NCBI RefSeq assembly: GCF_020715685.1
Contig: NZ_CP085840.1
Span: forward strand, 3,472,001-3,536,000
Source: Dermatobacter hominis
GTDB taxonomy: Bacteria > Actinomycetota > Acidimicrobiia > Acidimicrobiales > Microtrichaceae
Direction: 5' to 3'
Length of the DNA stretch: 64,000 bases
The position numbers and the translations under genes are program-made. The notes under the pieces were generated by a model. That model ran no database searches. It was not told the origin of the DNA and worked only from the letters and a program-made list of their open reading frames with translations. Below are positions 24,841 to 33,439 of the stretch, in pieces. Position 1 is the stretch's first letter; each line of letters starts with the position of its first letter.

Positions 24841-27444
24841 GTGTCGTCACCGGTGACGGACGCAACCTACGAGGTGCGCGTCCTCGACGTGCGCATCGAG
24901 CACCGCGACCCCTTCGGGATCGGCACCAGCAGGCCTCGTCTCACGTGGCGGACCGACACCTACATCGACGGCTGGCGACAGGCCGCCGCCGACATCGAGA
25001 TCGACGGTGCGGTCTCCAGCCGGATCGGCCCCGGTTGCGTGCTCGTCGACTGGCCAGGTGCACCACTGCGGTCCCGTCAGCGTGCGACGGTCCGGGTGCG
25101 CGTGACGGGAACCGATGGATCGCACTCGGGTTGGTCGGCCCCGCTCGAGGTCGAAGCGGCGTTGCTGACACCGGCCGACTGGCGCGCCGAGTGGGTCTCT
25201 CCCGCGGTGTCGATGGAGCAGACGGCGCTGCTCCGCTGCGACTTCGACACCCCGATCGCAGGGGATGGGGCCCGGCTCCACATCAGCTCGCTCGGCGTGT
25301 TCGAGGCGGAGCTCAACGGGTCCGTCGTCGGTGATCACGTCCTCGATCCCGGATGGACCAGCTACCGGAGCCGCGTCGTGGCCGAGACGTTCGACGTGAC
25401 CGACCTCCTGCGCCGCGGTCGCAACACGCTCGGCATCCGCCTGGCGGACGGCTGGTTCCGCGGGCGCCTCGGAGCCGACGCCGCCGCGCACCCGGCGCAC
25501 TACGGCGATCGGATCGCAGCCATCGCCCAGCTCGACGTCGTGACCGACGACGGCGGCGCGTCGACGGTGTGCCGCACCGACGCGAGGTGGCGGTGGATCC
25601 ACGGCGCGACGACCCGGGCGAGCATCTACGACGGCGAGGACCACGATGCCAGGGCCGAGCCCGCTGGCTGGAGCAGGCCCGAGTTCGACGACACCGGGTG
25701 GTTCGACGTGGACGTGATCGAGCACGACGTGGTGCTGGTGCCACGTCTCGGCCCGCCGGTGCGACGGACCGAGGAGGTCGAGGTCGCGGAGGTGCTGGAC
25801 TCCGGTCCCTCCGACGGCTCCCGTCTGCTCGTCGACTTCGGACAGAACCTCGTCGGCCGGCTGCGCCTCGACGTCGACGGTCCTCGCGGCACGACGATCG
25901 AGCTCCGCCACGTCGAGGTGCTCGAGTCCGGTGTGCCCAACGCGGCGTCGCTGCGCAGTGCCGAGGCAACCGATCGCTACACGCTCCGCGGGGGAGGCCC
26001 CGAGCGATGGGAACCTCGGTTCACGTTCCACGGCTTCCGGTACGCCACCGTGGACGGGTGGCCGGGCCGGTTCGATCCGGGCGACCTCCGGGCCGAGGTC
26101 TGCCACTCCGACATGACCCGCACGGGGTGGTTCAGCTGCGACGACCCCCTTCTGGAGCGGTTCCACGAGAACGTCGTGTGGGGCATGCGGGGCAACTTCC
26201 TGTCGGTGCCCACCGATTGTCCGCAGCGCGACGAACGACTCGGCTGGACGGGCGACATCGCGGTGTTCGTTCCGACGGCCTGCTTCCTCTTCGACTGCGC
26301 CGGCATGCTCCGGTCCTGGCTGACGGACCTCGCCCTTGAGCAGCGTGACGACATCGGAGTCCCGTGGGTCGTCCCGAACGTGCTCGACCAGTGGATCGGG
26401 TGCTCGGTCTGGGGCGACGCGGCGGTCACCGTGCCCTGGACGATCTACGACCGGTTCGGTGACGCCGGCGTCCTCGAGGACCAGTACGACAGCATGAGCC
26501 GTTGGGCCGACCTCATCGTCGGCTGGGCCGGTGGCGACGACGGAGATCTGCACCTCGAGTGGGTCTTCCAGTTCGGCGACTGGCTCGACCCCACGGCTCC
26601 TGGTGACGACCCCTCCGCCGGCGCCACGGACAAGCACCTCGTCGGCAACGCCGCGCTGTGCCGCACCCTCGACCTGATGCGGCGCATCGCTGCCCTGCTC
26701 GGGCGCGACGGCGACGCCGAACGGTATGCACAGCTCCACGAACGCGCTCGCTCGTCGTTCGTGAGGAGCTACCTCACCGCCGACGGCCTCCTGACGTCCG
26801 ACGCACAGACCGCGTACGCGATCGCCATCGCATGGGACCTGTTGCCCGACGACCTTCGGACCGTCGCGGGGACCCGACTCGCCGAGCTCGTCCGCAGCGC
26901 CGGTCACCGCATCGGCACGGGCTTCGTCGGCACCCCCCTCGTCTGCGACGCCCTCTGCGACACCGGCCACGTCGCCGACGCCTACTCGCTGATCCTCCAG
27001 ACCGAGGCCCCTTCGTGGCTCGGAACCGTGGGACGAGGGGCGACGACGGTGTGGGAGCGGTGGGACGCGATCCGAGCCGACGGCTCGCTCCACCCTGCCG
27101 CCATGACCTCGTTCAACCACTACGCATTCGGTGCGGTCGCCGACTGGCTGCACCGCTCGGTCGCCGGGCTCGCACCGGACCAGCCGGGCTACCGGCGGCT
27201 CCGGGTCCGGCCGCTCCCGGGGCCCGGGCTGGACCGCGCCGCTGCACAGCACGACACCCCCTATGGACGCGCAGAGGTCGGCTGGGAGCGCAACGGCGGC
27301 CACATCCGGGTGTCGGCCGTCGTCCCGCCGAACACGACGGCGCGCGTGGAGCTCCCGGGATCCACGACGTCGTTCGACGTCGGCGCCGGACGCCATCATT
27401 GGGACGTGCAGGATCCGAGCCGTGCCGTGGAGGCCCAGCGATGA
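24841..27444 (+). CDS. GH78 alpha-L-rhamnosidase
   Basis: 867 residues from GTG 24841, preceded by GACAGGGGGTCC. Domain order is that of GH78: N-terminal beta-sandwich (PRLTWRTD), carbohydrate-binding-like domain (LHISSLGVFEAELNG, GWTSYRSR), linker beta domain (LLVDFGQNLVGRLRLD), then an (alpha/alpha)6 barrel from ~440. The active-site motif TDCPQRDERLGWTGD (~458-472) carries the catalytic acid region, and Glu in TVWERWDAI (~735) the base; SFNHYAFGAV follows. No signal peptide, so it acts on imported rhamnosides, releasing L-rhamnose. Its stop overlaps deoR (ATGA). A second GH78 enzyme lies at 34741. Confidence 0.93.
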   Translation: MSSPVTDATYEVRVLDVRIEHRDPFGIGTSRPRLTWRTDTYIDGWRQAAADIEIDGAVSSRIGPGCVLVDWPGAPLRSRQRATVRVRVTGTDGSHSGWSAPLEVEAALLTPADWRAEWVSPAVSMEQTALLRCDFDTPIAGDGARLHISSLGVFEAELNGSVVGDHVLDPGWTSYRSRVVAETFDVTDLLRRGRNTLGIRLADGWFRGRLGADAAAHPAHYGDRIAAIAQLDVVTDDGGASTVCRTDARWRWIHGATTRASIYDGEDHDARAEPAGWSRPEFDDTGWFDVDVIEHDVVLVPRLGPPVRRTEEVEVAEVLDSGPSDGSRLLVDFGQNLVGRLRLDVDGPRGTTIELRHVEVLESGVPNAASLRSAEATDRYTLRGGGPERWEPRFTFHGFRYATVDGWPGRFDPGDLRAEVCHSDMTRTGWFSCDDPLLERFHENVVWGMRGNFLSVPTDCPQRDERLGWTGDIAVFVPTACFLFDCAGMLRSWLTDLALEQRDDIGVPWVVPNVLDQWIGCSVWGDAAVTVPWTIYDRFGDAGVLEDQYDSMSRWADLIVGWAGGDDGDLHLEWVFQFGDWLDPTAPGDDPSAGATDKHLVGNAALCRTLDLMRRIAALLGRDGDAERYAQLHERARSSFVRSYLTADGLLTSDAQTAYAIAIAWDLLPDDLRTVAGTRLAELVRSAGHRIGTGFVGTPLVCDALCDTGHVADAYSLILQTEAPSWLGTVGRGATTVWERWDAIRADGSLHPAAMTSFNHYAFGAVADWLHRSVAGLAPDQPGYRRLRVRPLPGPGLDRAAAQHDTPYGRAEVGWERNGGHIRVSAVVPPNTTARVELPGSTTSFDVGAGRHHWDVQDPSRAVEAQR

Positions 27445-28187
27445 GCATCGGGGCAGTCGACCGGGCGCAGCGCATCCGCGAGGAGCTCGACCGAGCCGGC
27501 CGCGTGCGCGTCGTCGAACTGGCGAGCGACATGGGCGTCAGCGAGATGACGATCCGCCGTGATCTCGACGACATGGCAGAGGACGGCCTGCTGCAACGTG
27601 TCCACGGCGGCGCGATCGCCGTCGGGCCGCAGCCGTTCGCCAAGCGGCTCCACCAGCACGGACGAGCGAAGGAGCGCATCGCTGCGAAGCTGGTGGAGCT
27701 GGTGGGGGAAGGCGGCGCGATCGGCATCGATGCGTCGACGACGATGCAGCGCCTCATCCCCCGTCTGCAGAACGCCGGCGACCTCACGGTCCTCACCAAC
27801 GGGCTCGACTCGTTCGCCGCAATGCAGGGCGTCGCCGGCGTGACGGCGCTGCTCACCGGCGGCCGCTCCGACGCTCGGACCGGAAGCCTCGTCGGTCCAC
27901 TCGCCGTCAGGGCCACCCACGACGTGCTCCTGCGCCGACTGTTCGTCTCCGCCGCGGCAGTGGACCCCCACCGCGGTTCTTCGGAGGCGACCCTCGACGA
28001 GGCGGAGATCAAGCTGGCGATGGCGGACGTCGCCGCCGAGGTGGTGCTCGCCGTCGACTCCTCCAAGCTCGGCCAGCGCGCTCCGGCCGCGGGCCTCGGG
28101 CCCGAACGGGTCGCGATGCTCGTGACCGAGCTCGACCCGGCCGATCGTGCGCTCGATCCCTACCGGGAGCGGTGGACCCTGCTCTGA
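27441..28187 (+). CDS. DeoR-family regulator of rhamnose genes
   Basis: 248 residues, overlapping the rhamnosidase stop by 4 bp. The N-terminal helix-turn-helix (RVVELASDMGVSEMTIRRDLDDMAEDGLLQRVHGGAI) is the DeoR signature. The C-terminal DeoR sensor (GIDASTTMQRLIPRL, TVLTNGLDSF, LLTGG, DEAEIKLAM, VDSSKLGQ) binds phosphorylated sugar intermediates in known members. Here rhamnulose-1-phosphate or a related product is the likely effector. It probably binds the GTGCGRT-N8-ATCGCAC sites before its own operon and before the transporter. Confidence 0.93.
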   Translation: MSIGAVDRAQRIREELDRAGRVRVVELASDMGVSEMTIRRDLDDMAEDGLLQRVHGGAIAVGPQPFAKRLHQHGRAKERIAAKLVELVGEGGAIGIDASTTMQRLIPRLQNAGDLTVLTNGLDSFAAMQGVAGVTALLTGGRSDARTGSLVGPLAVRATHDVLLRRLFVSAAAVDPHRGSSEATLDEAEIKLAMADVAAEVVLAVDSSKLGQRAPAAGLGPERVAMLVTELDPADRALDPYRERWTLL

Positions 28188-28224
28188 ACCGTCCCGTGGT
28201 GGTGGTCGACCGCCGCCGAGAACG

Positions 28225-28237
28225 TTGACCGGGTCAA
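28225..28237. promoter_or_regulatory. TTGAC-N3-GTCAA palindrome, transporter promoter
   Basis: TTGAC-CGG-GTCAA, followed by G as in the other two copies (21056 and 40082). TTGACC may also be the -35 box. It stands 4 bp before the putative DeoR site 2, so the transporter may integrate two regulators. Confidence 0.6.
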
Positions 28238-28241
28238 GGAT

Positions 28242-28263
28242 GTGCGGTATCGTGCGATCGCAC
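28242..28263. promoter_or_regulatory. Putative DeoR operator, site 2
   Basis: GTGCGGT and ATCGCAC arms with an 8-base spacer, 110 bp before the transporter start; extended by T and A to TGTGCG...CGCACA. Confidence 0.65.
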
Positions 28264-28372
28264 AGAAACGGTCATAGCATCGTTACATCGGCCTGGCCGG
28301 TGGATGAACATCTGCGGAGCGAGCCGCGACCGGGGGGACCGGGATGGGACAGCACACGCGGGGACCGGCGTC

Positions 28373-30562
28373 GTGACCGACGCACCGTCCCGCTCGGCCA
28401 GCGACCTCGCGGACGCGATCCTGGTCCTGGAGGACGAGCGAGAGCCCTCCCCGGCTGCCGAGGTCCTCTTCGCGGACGACCTCCTCCCCGGTGTCGGTGA
28501 CCAGGCACTCCCACTGCGCGAAGGACTTCGCCGAGGTGGGTGGTTCGTCTTCGTCGTCCTCCTCCTGATCGCCGCGTTCGACGAGCTCGAGAGCGCTGCA
28601 TTGAGCGTGCTCGCACCCGACATCCAGCAGACGTTCGGCATCAGCACGGGAGCGATCGTGTTCATCAGCGCGACCGCGGGGGCGTTCCTGGTGCTCGGCA
28701 GCCTGCCGATGGGCTACCTCGCCGACCGGGTCCGTCGAGGCCCGGTGATCGGCGGCGCGTCGGTGCTGTTCGCGGCGATGGTGTGCTGTTCGGGGCTCGC
28801 GGTCAACGCGTTCGGTCTGTTCCTCGCCCGCGTCGGCGTCGGCGTCTCCAAGTCGGCCAACCTGCCGGTCCACACCTCGCTGCTCGCCGACACGTACCCG
28901 ATCGCCACCCGAGGGCGCGTCGGCGCCTCGATCGCGACCGCTGGACGGGTGGTCGGCACCATCAGCCCGCTGCTGGTCGGTGGCATCGCCATCTGGGCCG
29001 GCGGCGTCGCAGGGTGGCGCTGGGCGTTCATCATCCTGGGCATCCCCGTCCTGATCGTGGGCATCGTCGCCTTCAGGCTTCCCGAACCCCCTCGGGGGCA
29101 GTTCGAGAAGCTCGACGTCCTCGGCTCTGCGCTCGAGGAGTCCGATCCGGCGCCGATCTCGGTCGAAGCGGCGTTCTCACGCATCATGCAGATCCGCACG
29201 ATCCGCAGTGCGATCGTCGCCTTCGCCGCCATGGGCTTCGGCATCTTCACGCTGCCCGTCCTCGGGAACCTCGTGCTCGAGAAGGAGTACGGCCTCGACG
29301 CCGGCCAACGAGGGCTCGTGGGCACGGTCAGCGGCATCGGTGTGCTGATCGCCCTTCCCCTGCTCGGCCGGCACTACGACACGCTCTACCGGCGTGATCC
29401 GGGCCGCGCGGTGGCCATGGTCGCGTGGCTCATCATCCCGGTCGGGGTGCTCACGGCCATCCAGTACGCCATGCCCAACCCGTGGCTGTGGGCCCTGTGG
29501 GCGGTGCCGTCGGCGGTGCTGCTCTCCGGTGCGTTCACGATGGTCGGACCCGTGCTCCAGTCGGTCGTGCCCTACCGGATCCGCGGGCTCGGTGCTGCGC
29601 TCGCCGCGGTCTACGTGTTCTTCATCGGGGCGGCCGGCGGAGCACTGCTGTCGGCCCTGGTGTCGGAGTCGGCCGGGCCTCGCGCTGCGATCTACGTGGT
29701 GATCATCCCGTCCACGACGATCGGCGGGATCCTGCTGCTCCGCAGCGCGGGTTCGATCCGCAACGACCTGTCGCTCGTGGTGGCCGAGCTCCGCGAGGAG
29801 CTCGCCGAGGCGGAGCGTCGGGCGACCGGGGAGCCGCCGGCGATCCAGGTGCACGACCTCGACTTCTCGTACGGAAACGTGCAGATCCTGTTCGACGTCT
29901 CCCTGGAGGTGCGCCGCGGCGAGGTGCTCGCACTGCTGGGCACCAACGGCGCCGGCAAGTCCACGCTGCTGCGCGTGATCGCCGGCCTCGGAACGCCGTC
30001 GCGCGGCGTCGTCCGCCTGAACGGCCGCACCGTCACGTACACGTCGCCGGAGCAGCGGGCCGCCCTCGGCATCGAGCTGCTCCCGGGCGGCAAGGGGATC
30101 TTCGACGAGCTGTCCGTCCAGGAGAACCTGGAGGTCGGAGGGTTCCGGCTCCGGCACGACGCCGACGAGCTCCGACGCCGCATCGACGAGGTGCTCGACC
30201 GGTTCCCCGATCTCGGGTCCCGCCGCCGCCAGACCGCGGGGTCCCTGTCGGGCGGCCAACAGCAGATGCTGGCGCTCGCCCGCGTGCTGATGCACCGGCC
30301 CGAGGTGCTGATCATCGACGAGCTGTCGCTCGGCCTCGCCCCGGCGGTGGTCCAGGACCTGCTCGGCATCGTCGAACGACTGCGCGACGAGGGCATGACG
30401 ATCATCGTCGTCGAGCAGTCCCTCAACGTCGCCCTTGCGATCGCGGACCGGGCGGTCTTCATGGAGAAGGGCGAGGTCCGCTTCGACGGGCCGGCGGCGG
30501 AGCTCCTCGAACGGGGCGACCTCGCTCGAGCCGTGTTCCTCGGCACCGAGGAGGGCGGATGA
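28373..30562 (+). CDS. MFS permease fused to LivF-like ABC ATPase
   Basis: 729 residues from GTG 28373; an ATG at 28304 is in frame but adds residues of non-coding character. Residues ~55-460 are a 12-helix major-facilitator permease: DELESAALSVLAPDIQ in helix 1, GYLADRVRRG loop motif A, and GWRWAFIILGIPVL. Residues ~489-725 are an ABC ATPase close to LivF: Walker A GTNGAGKST (~523), GIELLPGGKGIF, signature LSGGQQQ (~625), Walker B VLIIDEL, VEQSLNVAL. The ATPase would pair with the LivG domain of the next gene, whose ATG overlaps the stop. Whether the MFS half transports, anchors or senses is unknown. Confidence 0.85.
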   Translation: MTDAPSRSASDLADAILVLEDEREPSPAAEVLFADDLLPGVGDQALPLREGLRRGGWFVFVVLLLIAAFDELESAALSVLAPDIQQTFGISTGAIVFISATAGAFLVLGSLPMGYLADRVRRGPVIGGASVLFAAMVCCSGLAVNAFGLFLARVGVGVSKSANLPVHTSLLADTYPIATRGRVGASIATAGRVVGTISPLLVGGIAIWAGGVAGWRWAFIILGIPVLIVGIVAFRLPEPPRGQFEKLDVLGSALEESDPAPISVEAAFSRIMQIRTIRSAIVAFAAMGFGIFTLPVLGNLVLEKEYGLDAGQRGLVGTVSGIGVLIALPLLGRHYDTLYRRDPGRAVAMVAWLIIPVGVLTAIQYAMPNPWLWALWAVPSAVLLSGAFTMVGPVLQSVVPYRIRGLGAALAAVYVFFIGAAGGALLSALVSESAGPRAAIYVVIIPSTTIGGILLLRSAGSIRNDLSLVVAELREELAEAERRATGEPPAIQVHDLDFSYGNVQILFDVSLEVRRGEVLALLGTNGAGKSTLLRVIAGLGTPSRGVVRLNGRTVTYTSPEQRAALGIELLPGGKGIFDELSVQENLEVGGFRLRHDADELRRRIDEVLDRFPDLGSRRRQTAGSLSGGQQQMLALARVLMHRPEVLIIDELSLGLAPAVVQDLLGIVERLRDEGMTIIVVEQSLNVALAIADRAVFMEKGEVRFDGPAAELLERGDLARAVFLGTEEGG

Positions 30563-33414
30563 CCGCAGCGATCCTCACGCGCCAGTTGCTGCTGAACGGC
30601 CTCGTCGACGGACTCGTCTTCGGGTTGCTCGCCATGGCGCTCGTCCTGGTGTACCGGTCGAGCCGCGTCATCAACTTCGCGGTCAGCAACATCGGTCTCG
30701 TGGGCGCGTCGCTGCTCGCGCTGCTGGTCGTCCAGTGGGACGTCCCGTTCTGGATCGCCCTCCCTGTCTCGCTGGGCGCCGGCACGCTGTTCTCCGTCGT
30801 CGTCGAGCTCACGGTCATCCGGCGACTGTTCAACGCTCCGAGGGTCATCGTGGTGGTCGCCACGGTCGGCGTCGCCGCGCTCTCCCAGGCCGTCGCAGCC
30901 GCGTTGCCCGACGTGGACGACACCAGCGCCCGCTTCCCGGCAGCGCTCACCTCGGTGTGGGAGGACGTCGCCGGTCTGCGGATCACCGGGGCCCAGCTCA
31001 CGATCATCGTCGTCGTCCCGCTCGTCGCCCTGGGTCTCGGGTGGTTCCTCGAGCGCACGGCGATCGGCAAGGCCGTGCGTGCCGCGGCGGTGAACCCGGA
31101 CCTCGCCCGCCTCTCCGGAGTGAACCCCAAGACGGTCTCGACGGTCGTGTGGGCGATCGCCGGTCTCCTCGGCACCGTCTCGATCGTGCTCATCGCAGGG
31201 CAGGGGAGCGGTGCCGCGTCGATCGCTGCGCTCGGACCCACGACGCTGTCGCGGGCACTGGTCGCTGCGGTGATCGCCCGGATGACCTCGTTCCGCATCG
31301 CGCTCCTCGCCGGCATCGCCATCGGCCTCGGCCAGGCGATCCTCGGTTTCAACTACCCGTCCGAGGTCGGCCTCGCCGACGTGATGCTGCTCGTCGTCGT
31401 CCTGATCGCAGTCGCGCTCCAGGCGCGCGGGACACGGGCCGGCACTGCCTCGCTGTCGTTCGCGCCGCGCGCTCGCCCGGTACCACCCGAGCTGCGCACG
31501 CTGTGGTGGGCGAGGAACCTCGACCGCATCGGCGCCCTCACGCTGCTGGCTGCGGCAGTGGTCGTGTGCCTCGTCGTCGACCAGCCGTCGCGACTGGTGC
31601 TGTACGCCGTGATCGCCTCGTTCGCGATCGTCGCCAGCTCCCTGACGGTCCTCACCGGATGGGCCGGTCAGCTCTCGCTCGGCCAGATGGCGTTCGCAGG
31701 GATCGGTGCGCTGGTCGCAGCGGCCTTCACGCGGGGTCTGTCGCTGCACGTCGGCGTCGGCTCGTTCGAGGCGTTCGCGATCGAGCTCTACGGAGTGCCG
31801 TTCGCCCTCTCGATCGTCATCGCCGCAGGCGTCACGTCGGTGCTCGCCGTCCTGCTCGGGTGGGGCGCGATCCGGGTTCGCGGTCTGCTGCTCGCGCCGG
31901 TCACGTTCGTCTTCGCACTTGCGGCCCAGCAGTACCTGTTCCGTCAGGACGTGCTCACCGGCGGATCCGGTGGCACGGTCTCGTTCCCTCGCGGGACCCT
32001 CCTGGGCCTGGACCTGCGCGACCAGCGCACCTACCTGCTGGTCGTGGTGGCGATCCTCGCGGTGGTCCTCGGTGGTCTCGGCGTGCTTCGCCGATCGGGA
32101 TTCGGCCGCTCCGTCGTCGCCGCGAGGGACAACCCGGTGGCGGCAGCCGGGTACACCGTGTCGCCGCCCTCGGTCCGGCTCCGGGCGTTCGCGCTCTCGG
32201 GGGCGCTCGCCGGCCTCGGCGGGGCCCTGCTCGCAGGCGCGGCGCAGTCGATCAACATCCGCGATGAGACGTGGTTGGTGGCCACGTCCCTGCTCCTCGT
32301 CGCGATGGTCGTCGTCGGCGGCCTCGGATCGATCATCGGTCCGGTCCTCGGGGCGCTGTGGATCGTCGGCCTGCCCACGTTCTTCCCCGACAACGACCTC
32401 GTCCCGCTGCTCACATCGAGCCTCGGTCTGCTGATCGTCCTGCTGTACCTGCCCGGCGGCCTCATGCAGGTGGTGTGGTGGGGCCGCGACGCGATCCTCG
32501 ACCGTGCGGCCCGGGGCCGCGAGCCCGTGGCCGCCGCAGCGCGACGCGACGTCGCCGTGCCGCGACGTGCGGAGCGTTCGGAACGGGATCCGGCCCGGCC
32601 GGTGCTGGAGGTCCACGGCGCGCGAGTCCGTTTCGGGGGCGTGCTCGCAGTCGATGGCGTCGACCTGGCGGTGCACCCCGGGGAGGTGCTGGGGCTGATC
32701 GGCACGAACGGCGCCGGCAAGTCCACCCTCATGGACGTCGTGTGCGGTGTCGTCTCCGCCGACGGCACCGTCACCGTGCTCGGGCAGGACGTCAGCCGCA
32801 GCAGCGCCTGGCAGCGTGCTCGTCTCGGTCTCGGTCGGACCCACCAGGCGGCGGTGCTCTTCCCCGAGCTCACCGTCCGTCAGTGCGTCGAGGTCGCCCT
32901 CGAATCCCGCGGGCGGACCGGTGTGACGAGCACTGCCCTGTTGCTGCCGCACGCCCGTCGGCGAGAGCGCGCCCGTCGCGCCGAGGCCACCGACGTCATC
33001 GACCTGCTCGGGCTCGGCCGCTACGCCGAGGTCCAGGTCGGCAACCTGTCGACCGGCACGAGGCGCATCGTCGAGCTCGCCGGCCTTGTCGCGCTGGACG
33101 CCCGGGTCATGTGCCTCGACGAGCCCACGGCAGGTGTGGCCCAGCGGGAGACCGAAGCGTTCGGTCCGTTGATCCTCGAGCTCCGTCGAGAACTCGATGC
33201 GTCCGTGCTCGTGATCGAGCACGACATGCCGCTCATCACCGGCATCAGCGACCGGATCGTGTGCATGGAAGCGGGCCGGGTCATCGCCGAGGGCACCCCT
33301 CACGCGGTCCGCAACGATCCGCTCGTGGTCGCGAGCTACCTCGGCACCGATGCTCGGTCGATCGAGCGGAGCGGGCCCGTCCGGAGCGACGCCCCGATCG
33401 GTCTCACCACGTGA
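30559..33414 (+). CDS. LivH-LivM-LivG fusion ABC transporter
   Basis: 951 residues, overlapping the preceding stop (ATGA). Residues ~1-295 are a LivH-type permease (NGLVDGLVFGLLAMALVLVYRSSRVINFA). Residues ~320-640 are a LivM-type permease (LTGWAGQLSLGQMAFAGIGA, GGLGSIIGPVLGA). Residues ~680-935 are a LivG-type ATPase: Walker A GTNGAGKST (~715), Walker B VMCLDEPTAGVAQRE, H-loop IEHDMPLI. The signature reads LSTGTRRIVELA (~830) instead of LSGGQ, a form seen in some HAAT ATPases. One chain thus supplies both permeases and one ATPase; the other ATPase comes from the MFS-LivF gene. Position among rhamnosidases and deoR suggests import of a rhamnoside rather than an amino acid. Confidence 0.9.
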   Translation: MTAAILTRQLLLNGLVDGLVFGLLAMALVLVYRSSRVINFAVSNIGLVGASLLALLVVQWDVPFWIALPVSLGAGTLFSVVVELTVIRRLFNAPRVIVVVATVGVAALSQAVAAALPDVDDTSARFPAALTSVWEDVAGLRITGAQLTIIVVVPLVALGLGWFLERTAIGKAVRAAAVNPDLARLSGVNPKTVSTVVWAIAGLLGTVSIVLIAGQGSGAASIAALGPTTLSRALVAAVIARMTSFRIALLAGIAIGLGQAILGFNYPSEVGLADVMLLVVVLIAVALQARGTRAGTASLSFAPRARPVPPELRTLWWARNLDRIGALTLLAAAVVVCLVVDQPSRLVLYAVIASFAIVASSLTVLTGWAGQLSLGQMAFAGIGALVAAAFTRGLSLHVGVGSFEAFAIELYGVPFALSIVIAAGVTSVLAVLLGWGAIRVRGLLLAPVTFVFALAAQQYLFRQDVLTGGSGGTVSFPRGTLLGLDLRDQRTYLLVVVAILAVVLGGLGVLRRSGFGRSVVAARDNPVAAAGYTVSPPSVRLRAFALSGALAGLGGALLAGAAQSINIRDETWLVATSLLLVAMVVVGGLGSIIGPVLGALWIVGLPTFFPDNDLVPLLTSSLGLLIVLLYLPGGLMQVVWWGRDAILDRAARGREPVAAAARRDVAVPRRAERSERDPARPVLEVHGARVRFGGVLAVDGVDLAVHPGEVLGLIGTNGAGKSTLMDVVCGVVSADGTVTVLGQDVSRSSAWQRARLGLGRTHQAAVLFPELTVRQCVEVALESRGRTGVTSTALLLPHARRRERARRAEATDVIDLLGLGRYAEVQVGNLSTGTRRIVELAGLVALDARVMCLDEPTAGVAQRETEAFGPLILELRRELDASVLVIEHDMPLITGISDRIVCMEAGRVIAEGTPHAVRNDPLVVASYLGTDARSIERSGPVRSDAPIGLTT

Positions 33415-33439
33415 AGTTCGACATCCAGGGAGGACAACC

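Noticed and set aside
28276-28300. A third TAAC/GTTA palindrome near CATCGTTACATCGG
   Set aside because: Only one half-element; no inverted partner at either spacing.
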